DNA from: Alnus glutinosa
Taxonomy: Eukaryota > Streptophyta > Magnoliopsida > Fagales > Betulaceae
Assembly (NCBI RefSeq): GCF_958979055.1
Contig: NC_084886.1
Location: 41,105,654-41,169,653, forward strand
DNA length: 64,000 nt
Direction of reading: 5' to 3'
Shown here: positions 12,047 to 23,602 of the stretch, piece after piece
How the letters are laid out: every line of letters starts with the position of its first letter
How positions within the stretch are numbered: position 1 is the first letter of the stretch
Notes under the pieces: model-generated
Database searches by the model: none
What the model was told of the DNA's origin: nothing
What the model saw: only the letters and a program-made list of their open reading frames with translations
Position numbers and translations under genes: made by a program

Positions 12047-12802
12047 CATATATTTTGTGGCAAAATGAGCTGTCAGTGAACGCTGGCATATAACTGCCGA
12101 CAATGGTCACTAGCATTGTTCCATAACCAATTAGCCCACGTTTCTTGTATATATATATATATATATATCACTCTTTGACTTTTTATCAACCACACCAAGA
12201 AGTTTTGTTAAAATATTAATTTATCATTTCTATTAATTAGTTTAAATTTTTAGGATAACCATGGTTTATCATATATATATATATATGGTATGGAAAGGTA
12301 AATTCCTGAATCCGAACATTAATGCTTCCGTGATTGAACTCAATTTTAATTATTTAAATATGTTATACTTGTTGGACCCATTTGTTGAAAGAGAGGTTGA
12401 ACCAAAACGTATGGAGATCAGCTGCTAAAATAATAATTTTTAATTAGCTTACAATTTTTGTATCAATACTTAGATTTTTTTTTTTTTTTTAATATAAATT
12501 GTAGCTACAAGGTCATATAAATGCATGTTAAAAATGATTGATACTTCACCATACTTCAAGTGATCAGGCAGCTTTCATATAATATATTAAATTATCCTTT
12601 AATTATAAAATTTAAGCTTATAGATTTAGATCAATAATATTATATTTTTCATTTATTATTGTGTTTTTTTACGATTGTGTAACTTAATTAATGGCTAATG
12701 CTCACATTTATTCTCAAGATATGATGGCGGCCGGCAGCCAAACTTGTGCATTACAACACCAAGATGACGTAAGAGGGGACGTATCCACGCAAAGAGTTTA
12801 GA
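9032..12802. other. Long AT-rich intergenic stretch with internal repeats, no gene seen
   Basis: No supported ORF. Between about 10200 and 11300 short modules recur (TTTATTCCTATACCTATGA, TTTTTTGTCCTTATTTT, CTAATTTATATATTA, and a GCAAAGGATG/GTGAAGGATGG motif), as if an older sequence had been duplicated locally. Similar modules are present in unit 2 at 36120-36900 in a shortened form. From 11804 to 14045 there is no counterpart in unit 2. Confidence 0.5.
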
Positions 12803-13353
12803 GGAATGCTAGAGTATATCCTGGTGTTCTTCTGATGTACATTTAGAATGACATAATTAAAAGGGATAATTACACTTAACCCCCCTGATTTATCCACGGT
12901 GTGGCGATTTACCCCCCAATGTACCAAAATTGGTACATGACCCCACCGAACTTGCCAACGTGTGGCAAAATCAACCTTCCGTCCAATCGACCGTTCGTTT
13001 GGACGGAAAGTCGATCACGTGCAAGTCACGTGACTTGGGGAGGGTCTCTGTCTTAAACGGTCACGTGACTTGCACGTAACCGATTTTTCGTCCAAACGAA
13101 CGGTCAATTGGACGGAAGGTTGATTGTGCCACACATTGGCAAGTTCGGGGGGGTCATGTACCAATTTTGGTACATTGGGGGGTAAATCGCCATATCGTGG
13201 ATAAATCATGGGGGTTAAGTGTAATTATCCCTAATTAAAAATTATATCTATGTTCTTTTGAATGGCATAAATGTAATTTTTTAATCAAAAAAATTACATT
13301 TATACCATTCCAGATGTACACTAGGAGAACACCAGGAGATGCTCTAACATTCC
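12803..13353. mobile_element. Outer foldback MITE split by a second element
   Basis: The inverted ends are about 40 bp long: GGAATGCTAGAGTATATCCT at left, and the complement of GGAATGTTAGAGCATCTCCT at right. The outer flanks share TTA, which hints at a Tourist-type element, but the duplication is not certain. Its middle carries the element at 12863-13231, so the original outer element was only about 170 bp. Confidence 0.65.
12863..13231. mobile_element. Inner foldback MITE with 9-bp Mutator-like target duplication
   Basis: A nearly perfect long inverted repeat starts GGGATAATTACACTTAACCC and ends with its complement. The flanking duplication TAATTAAAA is exact (12854-12862 and 13232-13240), indicating a Mutator-like mover. 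Arms of about 170 bp make it a strong hairpin. The arms include ACCAAAATTGGTACATGACC and a CACGTGACTTG-rich centre. Confidence 0.85.
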
Positions 13354-13754
13354 TTAAGAGTCTAAGAACGAAGAGTACACGTCCAACAGATTTGATCGCA
13401 GTTCATCCAATGTAACTTTCAAAGAGGGAATCTTTATTGAGGCACAAGTTCATCCAAATCGCTCGATGAATAAACCACATGCAAGGGGCCAATGTGCGCA
13501 GATCAACAATTAAAAGGATGAGAAGCTTGACTGACACAATCGATCTCAAATGTATTTCAGTTTTAGTTAACCGTACCACTTATATAATCACTTAGGATTA
13601 CTATTGTTGTAAAGAGATAAAACACCCTACCCCACCCCCCGGCCGTGCGGCCCCTTCGATCTTAATGATTGGGGCATTATAACCACTTCAAGTGTATGAT
13701 TTTATTTGGCATCAGAGCTATATATCACAATACACATTTTCCTTTTTATGACTT

Positions 13755-13985
13755 TCAATCACTAAGAAAAATAGTGCTTTAGTGTCATTTAATTTAGCGC
13801 TGCTTGTAAACAATGGCGCTCAATAGCGCCACTGTTTAGTACTGTTCAAGCGGCGCTAAATTTAAATTTAATGTTATTTGAATAGTAAAAGTGATGCTAC
13901 TGTTTACTATTCAAACGACGCTGGTTTAAATTTTGCTCCGTTTGCTTTCCAAACGACAGTAATTTTGGGGGTGTAAAAATTAGTT
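13755..13985. other. Possible CACTA terminal fragment
   Basis: CACTAAGAAAAATAGTGC at about 13759 is followed by repeats of the type TAGCGCCGC/GGCGCTA, resembling a CACTA terminus with subterminal repeats. The matching other end was not found, so this may be a solitary end or a chance match. Confidence 0.3.
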
Positions 13986-14045
13986 ATATGTTTTAGTTTA
14001 ATGTGTTTGAGGGAGAGAGAGAGAGAGAGAGGAGAAGCTCCTGCG

Positions 14046-14632
14046 TGCAACACTACCGGGGCTTGGCGACCTCATCAAGCTCCTTCCCACCGGCACAGTC
14101 TTTTTGTACCAGTTCTGCATTCCTATCTTCTCCATGCTATGGCCACTGCCACTCCTACAACAAGTATCTCACCGCTTTTCTTGCCGGTGGGTGCGGTTTG
14201 GCTAATTGGCTTGCTTCTTTTCTACATTCACCGACAGTTACGTACGTTAACGTTGCTGAAAAAAAACCTACTACGGGGTTGTAACACATAAGGGTCTTTG
14301 GCCCCAGCCCCCTTTAGAGCCTGCAGGCGTCACAAATCCGTCCGGGAACGTGAACCCGTTGCCAGAAAAACCTTCAGAAATCAGACTTTGTTCATGCTTT
14401 TTTCGCGGTGATAGTGTTTGCAGCTTTGGTGCTTTTGGACACAAATGCTGTCAAGTGCTTCTATCCGGTGTCTGAGTCCACTTAGAAGACTTTGCTCACC
14501 GTGCTACCTGCCGTTGTTGGTGCGGTTTGTAGCGTGCTTATACCGTTGTACCCTTCCAAGCGACATTGAATGGGATACCATTCAACTATGTCTTCAGAGA
14601 AGTCCACGAGAGAATTACCTAAATAATTAAGG
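14046..14632 (+). pseudogene. DMP: Decayed DMP (DUF679) copy b, unit 1
   Basis: The DMP hallmarks [43 protein letters not shown]-like and CFYPVSEST can be read, but in different frames, so the gene is broken. It lacks the N-terminal Met and Ser-rich segment: homology begins at CACTACCGGGG. A stop replaces the Gln after CFYPVSEST (14485 region), and another stop follows SKRH at about 14567 where other copies read on. The loop between helices 2 and 3 is longer than in copies a and c ([16 protein letters not shown]). The unit 2 counterpart is 37463-38044. Most of the damage is shared, so it was already a pseudogene before duplication. Confidence 0.85.
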
Positions 14633-16216
14633 AAGTTTGAGTGTACGTGGTTTCTTCATCATACCTTGTTGTCTTATATATATATATATTTCCCGTTCAT
14701 AGGTTTGGCATGCATATATAGTTTTTACTGTACGTTCAAATTGTAACAAGGGGAGCTCAATTCATGGGAGGAATTGAGTTTAAAAGGGGAATGACCTCTC
14801 CATTGTGTCGATCACAACCAGGAATGGGTATCTCTGTTCAGCTACGAACAATAATATTGGTATAAAAAAAATAAAATTAAAGTGTTTGACATATGTTTGT
14901 GCGTTTGTCTCTTTCCTTCTCTTTTCTAATTTCTACCAAAAACACAAAGAAAAAGAAGAAAGATGTGCCGATACTTTTGAATAGGTATCAAGTCCTCTTT
15001 CTTCTTTCTTCTTTCTTCTTTCTTCTTCTTCTTCTTCTTCAAAAAAAAAAAAGGTATCAAGTTTTTCATGATGCATTAAGTAATAATTTATGAGGGATTT
15101 TGTACCCTTGAAAACTACACATAAATATAAACGTAAGAGGTGGTCGGATCACACCCTTTGGTCTTAAGGCCATGGGTGGTTGAATTACTCCCACATGGCA
15201 AAAAAATTAAAAATTAAAAAAATTAAAAATTTGAGGATGTGGTTCAGCCACCTCTGCATTTTTTTTAAAAAAATAAATATATAAAATATTTAGTTTTTAA
15301 AAAAACTTCAGTTTTTTGTTTTTATTTTTTTTATTATAAGTGACGTGTTGCACTTTGATCGGAGTCAATGTTAAACATTAATAGATACTGTTAACTTAAT
15401 TTCCTAACGACAGAGACCATTTTTTTTTTTAATTTTTTTTTTTATGCTTACCCTATGGGGTAGGTAAATCAATTTTTAAAACCTATAAATAGAACTAATG
15501 TCAAAACCCTCCAACCTCGTTGACCAATTTTACATTTATTCATTTTTATTTTTTTTAAAAAAACTTCACTTATTCCCTGAACTACTATGCGATTGTCGAT
15601 CTCTCCCCTAAACTTTAAAAATATGCAATGCAGGGTTCTAATCTTTTGACCCCTTTCATAGACCTCCTACCATTTTACTTAAATGGCTCATGTGTAAAAT
15701 ATTTGTTATACCCTAAAATATTTAGAAAAATACAACTATGCCCTTAGTTATAATTTTTTTAAAAAAAATAAAAATAAAAAACAAACAAAACAAAATAAAA
15801 ATTTCATAAAACAAAAAAGGGTAAAAAATCATAGAAAAAAAAGGGACGATTCATGGCGCGCATGGTTGTGGGTCTTGAGAGACCCACGATCACGCAGTGG
15901 GGCTTTTTTCACTTTTTTTTTTTTTTTGGTTTTTTTGTTTTTTGTGTTTTTTTTTTTTTTTTTGGTTGGTTTGTTTGTTTGTTTGTTTGTTTGTTTTTTT
16001 TTTTTTTTTTTTTTTCCCATTGATTAGGATTTAACGAAAAATCCTTATGGTGTATGGGTAAATGAAAGGGGCAGAAAGATTAAAATCACATTACAAATTT
16101 ATAAAGTTTAGGGGGAGATTAAAAATCGAGCGGTAATTTACACGTTAGTGAAGTTTCATTTTTTATTTTTATTTTATTTTATGAAATGGTACTTAATTAT
16201 GAAATGTAATAAGAAG
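14633..16216. other. Low-complexity intergenic stretch, no gene seen
   Basis: T-rich and A-rich runs, a TTC/TTCTT repeat at about 14996-15040 and (TTTG)n at about 15965-15995. It is collinear with unit 2 (38045-46075), where a LINE, a MITE and a Mutator-like element interrupt it. No supported ORF. Confidence 0.5.
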
Positions 16217-16373
16217 TAGGGGGTGTACATGCAGACAAATATTAATCGTCCGCATTCACTATCCGTACATGGATGTGGATACGGTTAGCAAAAACTAATA
16301 TTTGCATATGCAGATGCGGATATCAATTTTAAAGCATGCGTATGGATGCAATTATTAACCGCATCCGCATTCT

Positions 16374-16464
<91 letters not shown>

Positions 16465-16902
16465 CTAAAATGACGTCGTTTTGTTTTTTAGTACCAAAAT
16501 TATGTTGTTTTGGATTAAGTATAGGTTATGTTTACATTGGCTTAGTTGACTTTGTTGCTTTCTTGTGTGACACTTGGAGAAAAAGGGAAAAATAATGTGA
16601 AATCAATATATTTTCAAAAGATTAAGGCTAAAAAAAAAATTACAATAAGCCCAAAACACTAAAAATTGGCCTAGCTAAAATATTTTCAAAATCGTTTAAA
16701 ATATGTCATAATAGAGACCCAAAGAAGATCTGAAAGGCTCATTACCTAATATGTAGACAGTATATAATAACCGCAATAACTTGCACGGATGCAGTTAGTA
16801 AACTCATGATGCGAATGAGAGTATCTAAAAATGATATCTACATTTTACGAATGGGGTTAAGAATATTTCAAATAATCACATCCTTCCGAATGTACACCTC
16901 TA
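16217..16902. mobile_element. hAT-type non-autonomous element (unit 1 copy)
   Basis: It starts TAGGGGGTGTACATGCAGAC and ends TGTACACCTCTA. The 8-bp duplication ATAAGAAG flanks it (16209-16216 on the left; on the right it is preceded by two extra bases). Subterminal GCGGATGC/GCATCCGCAT motifs are typical of hAT. A long (TA)n at 16378-16460 makes it larger than the unit 2 copy at 46076-46695. Its presence in both units shows it predates the duplication. Confidence 0.8.
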
Positions 16903-17299
16903 ATATAAGAAGTATGATTCCCTATATCCATCTTCTTTGGATTTTTATTGTGAAGTTCCGACAATGGAGATTTGGATAGCTAGGGATTTTCTTATTCACA
17001 TAATGACAAAGCAATCAAACCTGCAATCACATATCGATAATGAAATAGATAAACATCGTTGCTAATAGATACTAGTCTACTTTTGTCAGGTAACGCCGGC
17101 CACCATGGTTAAATTCTCGATCTTTGTAGACGGGGATTTAGATGCACAACAATTCCTAAGGTAACAATAGGAAGATTCTAGGCCATTAGATACATCTAAC
17201 GGCCTAAAAATTAATGTATACTGTCCCACACACAGTAGTAGCCTTTCGAGCACAGAGGCCCAACCAAAATTATCAGACTAATCTTTGACCCCATCCCAA

Positions 17300-17456
17300 C
17301 GCTATTGTAAGAATTGAGCTTTTACATGCGGGCTATGCCCAAGTGGCTGGTCCCAAAAAGGAGATAGCGCGTAGCCAAATTCGAACTCGAAACCTCAAGG
17401 GATGATATCCCAAGAGGCCGCAAGCCTCACCATTTAGGCCATCCCCTTGGGTTTAA
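17300..17456 (-). mobile_element. tRNA-derived SINE (unit 1 copy)
   Basis: On the minus strand an RNA polymerase III A box TGGCCTAAATGG (17430-17441) is followed about 50 bp downstream by a B box GGTTTCGAGTTCGAA (about 17381-17394), as in a tRNA-type promoter. The body ends near GGGCATAGCCCG. It does not fold as a functional tRNA. The same element sits at the same place in unit 2 (about 47110-47252). Confidence 0.7.
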
Positions 17457-17559
17457 CCTTTCTGTTTCTTCTACTCTTTTCTCTTTCAACATCTCTGTCT
17501 CTCCCTCCCAAATAGAACCATTCGGCTATCAGGTTAGGATGGTTTTTGGTAAATCAGTT

Positions 17560-19590
17560 TTCTCTTCATTGAGAGCATCCACAATGGCTAGGCCAATGCC
17601 TTTGGAGTCCAAACTGTTCCAATGGTGAAAAGGTGTTTTTGAGACCGGAGAATGGCTTTGCTATAAAGTACCATGGAAGTTGGGATCATCACAGACTCAA
17701 GATTATTTTTTTTTTTAAAAAAAAACTTTTACCGTCTCTCTCAGTGCTCTCTGTAGAGAAAGCAAAGAGGTGATGGTTTGTCTCCATATCCTTAGGGTAG
17801 TGGAGGTTTGGCTGGATTACAACAACAAGACAGAAGTGGTGAAGCATGGCGGACGAATTGGAACAGATGTGGGGGAAGTTGACGCTGACGGAGGAGGAGA
17901 AAGAAGAAATTCTGGTTGTCGGGTATATTGTCGGTCAAATCATTGATACTCAGGCTATGGTAAATCAATGGTATAGCTATCTTCAAGAAAGAAAATGTTT
18001 TTTTAAGAGAAGAAAGAAAAAAGTTTTAGCTTGAAAAGAGACAGCGTCGAAAAGAAATCTTAAGGCTAAGCAAAAAAAAATCTTAAGAAAATGTAAGCTT
18101 CACACAACTGAAGCCAAATCCTTTTCAAAAACCTCAAAAACACTTAAATGCTTCGTTCAGTCTTTTTTCCTCCTCCAATCTTTGCTTTTTCTACGCAAGA
18201 GTACTGGTCCTCCTCCAAGCTTGAACAGATCTTCCTCCATCTCTTCTAAAATCAGTGTACTATTTGCATAACAGATTGCTCCATTTTCAGACATCCAAAG
18301 TCCAAAGAGCTCCATTTTGACAAAAAAAAAAACGAAAAGCAGGAGAAGAGAAGATTTGGCCTCCATTTTCGTATCCATCCAAAGACTCCATTTTCGCATT
18401 TTCATTTCAGACGCCCGAAGTGCTCCATTTTCGCATCTCTATGGCTTTGAACTGTGCACGGGTGGTGATGTTCATTCAATCCTCGACCAATCTGACACGA
18501 ATATGATACAGAATTATAGGGTTAGGGTTTAGGCTAAATGAGTTGGCAGGTTGACCGATTTAGTTTTCGGGTCAACTGTTAACCCTTCAACTCACGGGTT
18601 CACCCGTTACTTACTAAAAAAAATTGATTTTTTTTTTTTTTTTTTAAAAAAATCTTTTAAAAAGTCGTGTCGGTTTAGGTCATATCGGGTCGACATGACC
18701 CATTAACTAAATCGGATTGGGTTGGGTAACCCAACGGGTTAGTCGTGTCATGTTCGGGTTGTGGATCTCAATTCGATTAATAATCGTGTCGGATTTTGGT
18801 TCGCAAGTCAAACAAGTTGACTCGAACCCGAATTGCCAACCCTAGTCTTGAAGCTGGGGCAAAATTGTTGATGAGGAGGGATAGGGACTAGTAGTCGAAC
18901 CAGTAGTTAAGAGGGAAAAAAAAAAAAAAAAAGGTTTTGCCAAGATGAGTGTTTTTTTTTTTTTTTTTTTACCTTACCTTTCCTCGGTAACATGCCACCT
19001 ATTGTTTAGTAGGCGGCATGTTCTAAGCCGTTAGATGTATCTAATGGCTTTATATTTTAAAAAGAGCTCAAATAGCCGTGGATCTGACTTGCATGTTGAA
19101 CATGAGATTGGTTTGATTACAACAAGAAATAGATTAAACTTTGATAACTATTTAACTCATTTTTAAACGTGATGTGAGGTTGCGGGTCTATTTATTTCTA
19201 TGCATATTGTTTGTATTTTTTTGTGTTTGGTGTGACCGAAATGATAGTCAAATTGAAAATATTTTTGGTTTAACAAAAAAAGAAATTATTTAGTTTCGAA
19301 AAATGGTTTACACTTTTAAATTTTGTAAACTAATTTCGAGTTTGAGCTTCTCCTTCTCAAAGCCGGACCACAGCTGGACAACTATCGGACTTGCACAAGA
19401 ATTCATAAGTCGTTTTTCACTTTACTCATTTTTCATACGAGTCAAACACTTAAAATTATTTTTAATAAATTAATTTTTCTAAAACATGATTTTGTTAAAA
19501 AGATTTTTCAACGAAAAATATTTTTAAGTCAATAAACGGAGGGTGAAGTATGTTTATCCAAGACAACATATACGCTTGAATAGTAATGGG
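17560..19590. other. Unit-1-specific intergenic stretch with LINE ORF1-like fragment and hAT-like repeat
   Basis: Similarity to unit 2 is lost at about 17640 and resumes at about 19590. At 17846 a short plus-strand ORF begins MADELEQMWGKLTLTEEE, which resembles the N-terminus of plant L1-type LINE ORF1/DUF4283 proteins. It soon runs into unrelated sequence, so it is at best a 5' scrap. At about 18517-18846 there is a repeat with TAGGGTT ends and GGGTCGACATGACCC-type interior motifs of hAT style. No target duplication was found for it. Confidence 0.4.
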
Positions 19591-21072
19591 CCACACGTTC
19601 ATATTCACCCATTTCTTCTTATCTTGTCCTGTTGATGGACATTTGATACATCAAACACAAAACTGTTGACTATTTGACCAAGAAAATAAAGAAATACAGC
19701 ATTGTTGATTTTGTAACTGAATATTCTGTCCACAAGATCAGGTCCCCCTTAAAAGAGAAGTACTAAATTAAAATGTGTTTAAATTTTTCAAGCAATAATC
19801 TTGAAATAGAAGTATAACTTGACCTTAAATATTAATGCATATGTTAACGTGAAGAACTAGTACTACAACATGTTAGAGAAAAGTAAAAGAAAGCATAAAA
19901 ATGAAATATTCTTGAGCTGCGTGCTTTTCTTAAAAAATTATATGTCATCACTAGAAGTGGTATTCAAAGGGTTATAGCAAATATTTCTCTAGAATACAAT
20001 GGAGCTCAAAATCCTGTATTTGTTTAATTGTGTTTTGCACAAACGAAAAATAAATCAGAATTGTTTCAGATTTTCTATTATAACAAGAGACAGAGACTCA
20101 AAATTTATAACAATTTTAATAACTGAACAATAGTTACTTATGTATTGTATTGAATAACAGTTAATCCAACTGTCCATAACTGCTAAATTAATAGTTATAA
20201 ACTGTTATTTTAACAGACACTTAATTAATCTGACCATTAGATCAAATCATTATAAATAATTATTTAATAATAACCATTAGATCGTTATTATTTAATCTCA
20301 ACCATTCGATCAAATGTGATTTTACCTTATAGTTTATTTTAGTGATGGTCTAATAAATCTAACCACTAGATCTACCTAAAAAGCATCCTATGGTCTAGAT
20401 CAAATCACAAAATTGAATGATCATGATGACCATCCAAAATTGAATGGTCATGATTAGATCACTTCGATGCTTCGTACCAAGTGCATCATTAGCACTTTAC
20501 AGCTCACTGCCATACTCGTGTGCGTGCGTCCGATGCTTCGCACTATACTAGAGTATACACATATGTATATACACCCCAAGCATTGCTTTAAATGATTAAA
20601 GTGCATGTGTTGGGCCTTATAAATGCTAACTACACTTTCTTTATTTTTTATGTGAGACTATCTTCATTTAATACTATTTAATACATTTATTTTAAAACAT
20701 TCTCAAAACACAAAATAAATATATACATATTAATTTTGAAAATGCTTTAACGTACACAACATGCCTTGATTTAAACTGATTAATATATAATGTAAGGTGC
20801 CAAGTAGATGGGAAATCAGAGATATATATCTACTATTATTATTTTTAATTAATTATTAGCATTAACAAGAAATATGGGTTTTCCCACACGCTTCATCAAA
20901 ACATCCATATGCTTAAATATTAGACTAAAATCAATTATTTCATTAATTGAGTAGACCTCTCACATTCTCAATTACCACCTAAGTGGTGGGGGTGGGGTAG
21001 TACTGTTGCTGTTGCGCGCACAGTTTGCAAGTGTATATATCAAACTAATCAATCAATCTTCAAAGCTTAGAT
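19591..21072. other. Intergenic upstream region of DMP copy c, no gene seen
   Basis: Collinear with 50160-51650 in unit 2. It is also related, at a lower level, to the upstream region of DMP copy a (about 4200-5100), including GATCAGGTCCCCCTTAAAAG and the AAATATGGGTTTTCCCACAC block. This suggests copies a and c arose by an older tandem duplication that included upstream DNA. Confidence 0.55.
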
Positions 21073-21395
21073 TGTTAAAGTGTCCCACATTGCTAAGAGA
21101 TCATTGTCTTGTAGATTTTATAAGCAATGGATACCCTCCTCTCTCAAGGCGTCTTTTGAGAGTGAGTAAGGCCCATGAATTTTTACATAGTATCAGAGCA
21201 GGTTCCTTTAACAATGATGGACCTTTTCCTCCCGTTGTTGAACACCTGTTTGGCCAAAGATGCCACACGTGAAGGGGCGTGTTAAAATGTTCAACATTGT
21301 TAAGAGATCATTGTTTTGTAAACTTTATAAGCCATGAACACCCCTCCTTTGTCAAGGTGTCTTTTGAGAGTGAGTAAGGCCCATAAATTTTTACA
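21073..21395. mobile_element. TRIM (terminal-repeat retrotransposon in miniature), looks whole
   Basis: Two direct terminal repeats of about 115 bp (21073-21187 and 21280-21395), each beginning TGTTAAA and ending TTTACA, flank a 92-bp non-coding interior. The interior opens with a primer-binding site like the initiator-tRNA type (TATCAGAGC) and closes with a purine tract (GAAGGGGCG). A 5-bp duplication TRGAT lies on each side. The unit 2 site (about 51656) is empty, so insertion came after the duplication. It carries no genes. It sits about 190 bp upstream of the broken DMP copy c. Confidence 0.85.
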
Positions 21396-21581
21396 TGGAT
21401 TAGAAATGAAGCCCACATCTTCCGAGATGTACAAGCGATGCCATCCATTAATTCTCTACCATTTTACGTATACGTAAAAGCAACCAGAGCTGTGTATCTC
21501 GACTCTCTCTCTCTCTCTCTCTCCATATATATTGTTAATTAGTTTCCACTTACAAGAATCTCACCAAACATAATCGATCCG

Positions 21582-22198
21582 ATGGGCGCAGTCAACTCTT
21601 CCTCCAAGTCCAAGGGAAGCTCCCAAAAAACCATTAAAGACAAAACATTATCAGGAGTTGGCAACCTCATCAAGCTCCTCCCGACCGGCACTATCTTCCT
21701 GTACCAGTTCCTCAGCCCTGTCTTGTCCAACAATGGCCACTGCAAAACCATCAACAAGTACCTCACCGCCATTCTTGTTGCTCTCTGCGGTTTGTCTTGC
21801 TTCTTTTCTTCCTTCACAGATAGCTACGTTGGAGATGACGCTAAAACACACTAAAGGCCGGGTTGCAACAAGCAAGGGGTCTTTGGCCCTCGCCGGAGTC
21901 TAGGAACGTGGACTTGCCGACGTATAAGCTCCGGTTTGCGGACTTTGTCCACGCCTTTTTCGCGCTGATTGTGTTTGCCGTTTTGGTGCTTTTGGATCGA
22001 AATACTGTTGGGTGCTTCTATCCGGTATCTGAGTCCACTGAGAAGATTTTGCTCCAGGTGCTGCCACCTGTTGTTGGCGTGGTTTGTAGTGGGGTCTTCG
22101 TGGTGTTCCCCAATAAACGCCATGGAATCGGATACCCTGCAAGTGAGGCTTCGCAAGTTTCCAAGTCTGGTGGAGAAGAATCCACGACGAAAGCCTAA
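21582..22198 (+). pseudogene. DMP: Broken DMP (DUF679) copy c, unit 1
   Basis: The first 90 codons match the intact copy at 51832-52443 closely ([42 protein letters not shown]). After GDDAKTH the sequence gains four bases and reads a stop (21852-21854). A further extra base follows in AAGCAAGGGG. The downstream part (from about 21863) still encodes [34 protein letters not shown] and [11 protein letters not shown] in another frame and ends ESTTKA. The damage is absent from the unit 2 copy and is therefore later than the duplication. The 5' half alone would make a peptide with two membrane helices. Confidence 0.9.
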
Positions 22199-22407
22199 GG
22201 AAGTTTGTGTTTGTGTGTGGTTAATTTTCTTCTTCTTATTCTTTACCATGTTGCATTATACGATTGTAGTCATGCATGTTTCCTTGTCTAAATTAAGGTT
22301 TGACATATGTTTCCTGGCCGAGTGGCCGTCAAGTTGTGTCTTGTAATTTATTTATTCCTTGTAACAAGGGTTACGTGTTTGGATTCAATTCAGTCCAAAA
22401 GGGAAGA

Positions 22408-22408
<1 letters not shown>

Positions 22409-22468
<60 letters not shown>
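22409..22468. repeat. (TA)n microsatellite
   Basis: Pure TA run of about 60 bp in the 3' flank of DMP copy c. The unit 2 counterpart (52674-52692) is much shorter, so the tract expanded or contracted after duplication. Confidence 0.9.
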
Positions 22469-22472
<4 letters not shown>

Positions 22473-22541
22473 CATTGTGTTGATTATCTCATCCCACAAC
22501 CGGCCCAACAATTCCACCTTACAAAGACCCAGCCTCTCACC

Positions 22542-22616
22542 ATGGCCCCCTTAGTCCAACCAGGCCCATCCATCTTCAAGCCCGTGGACACAAAAGCCCA
22601 CTTTGTTTCAGGCTAG
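22542..22616 (+). other. Short conserved ORF of 24 codons, unknown
   Basis: It reads MAPLVQPGPSIFKPVDTKAH and four more residues, then a stop. The unit 2 counterpart (52769-52843) has the same length with a few substitutions and no frame change. It lies downstream of DMP copy c in both units. It could be a scrap of a former exon or chance. No family recognised. Confidence 0.25.
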
Positions 22617-23031
22617 TAATATATGCTATTAGTAGACTGAGATATATATTGTTGCTATACAACTTGATGTGTCAATGAAAAATCAATCATTATCATATCA
22701 TCAAGTTGTATAGCAAAATCTATTAAATAACATTACTCATAAATTTATTATTTATAGCAAACTTCTAGTATCCATGGATTAGTCATTTCCATATATGCCA
22801 AATTTTGCGCTTTCAGAATTTAAATCCTATAATATCTGATGAAAATTAAATGGCAAGATATGGCATTTTCCTTTGGAGTCCCTTCCAAGTGAGTTTAGGA
22901 AAACAAAAAACCAAAAATGAGAAAGAAAAAACCTCTCAAGCAATTGCCAAAAGGATAATATTGTTAAAATAAAGATTAATGCTATTCTTCACACCCATTT
23001 TATAAAGGTTGAGCTAACATGTTTTAAGTGG

Positions 23032-23066
<35 letters not shown>

Positions 23067-23373
23067 GAGTAATGCTACTCTACATACTTATTTATCACAC
23101 CTATTTTACACTGAATGACGTAGATTCACACGCCACATCAGTTTGTGTGAATTGGGTACGTATGAAGAATATTATTACTCTAGAGTAAAAGTAAAAGTAA
23201 GGTAGAGAATATGAAGCCAAGATGCAAATCCAAAAAAAAGCAATTAGGCCATCCTCCCTTTGGTTAGTTTTTGCTAGAATTAATTGATGTTCAAAAAGAT
23301 TGACGAAATAAAATGAATGCCTCGATCAGTGACTAAAAATCAATCAATTAGGCACGCTTCATATTATAATATA

Positions 23374-23485
23374 TGTTAAAGTGTCCCACATTAGAGATAC
23401 ATGACATTGACACTTTATAAGCCATGTACACCATTCCTCTCGTAATGTGTCTTTTGAGAGTGAGTAAGGTCCATAAACTTTTACA
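23374..23485. mobile_element. Solo LTR of the same TRIM family (unit 1 copy)
   Basis: A single 112-bp terminal repeat, TGTTAAA to TTTACA, closely resembles the TRIM repeats at 21073-21395. It is flanked by an ATATA duplication. The same solo repeat is at 53574-53689, so it arose before the segmental duplication. It is a relic without coding capacity. Confidence 0.8.
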
Positions 23486-23602
23486 ATATATTCATTACCA
23501 TAAACTCTTATTCATAATTTCAAACCACAAACAATAAGTTTTGTTTAATTTGTAATAATTATTTACACACTGATGATAAAGACTTTAAATTAATTAGATG
23601 TG

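Noticed and set aside
17300-17456. A true tRNA gene
   Set aside because: A and B boxes are present but there is no cloverleaf or acceptor stem. It fits a tRNA-derived SINE better.
22300-22554. ORF with a long Tyr-Ile run
   Set aside because: Translation of a (TA)n microsatellite. The same artefact occurs at 3008-3193, 11896-12093 and 55269-55553.
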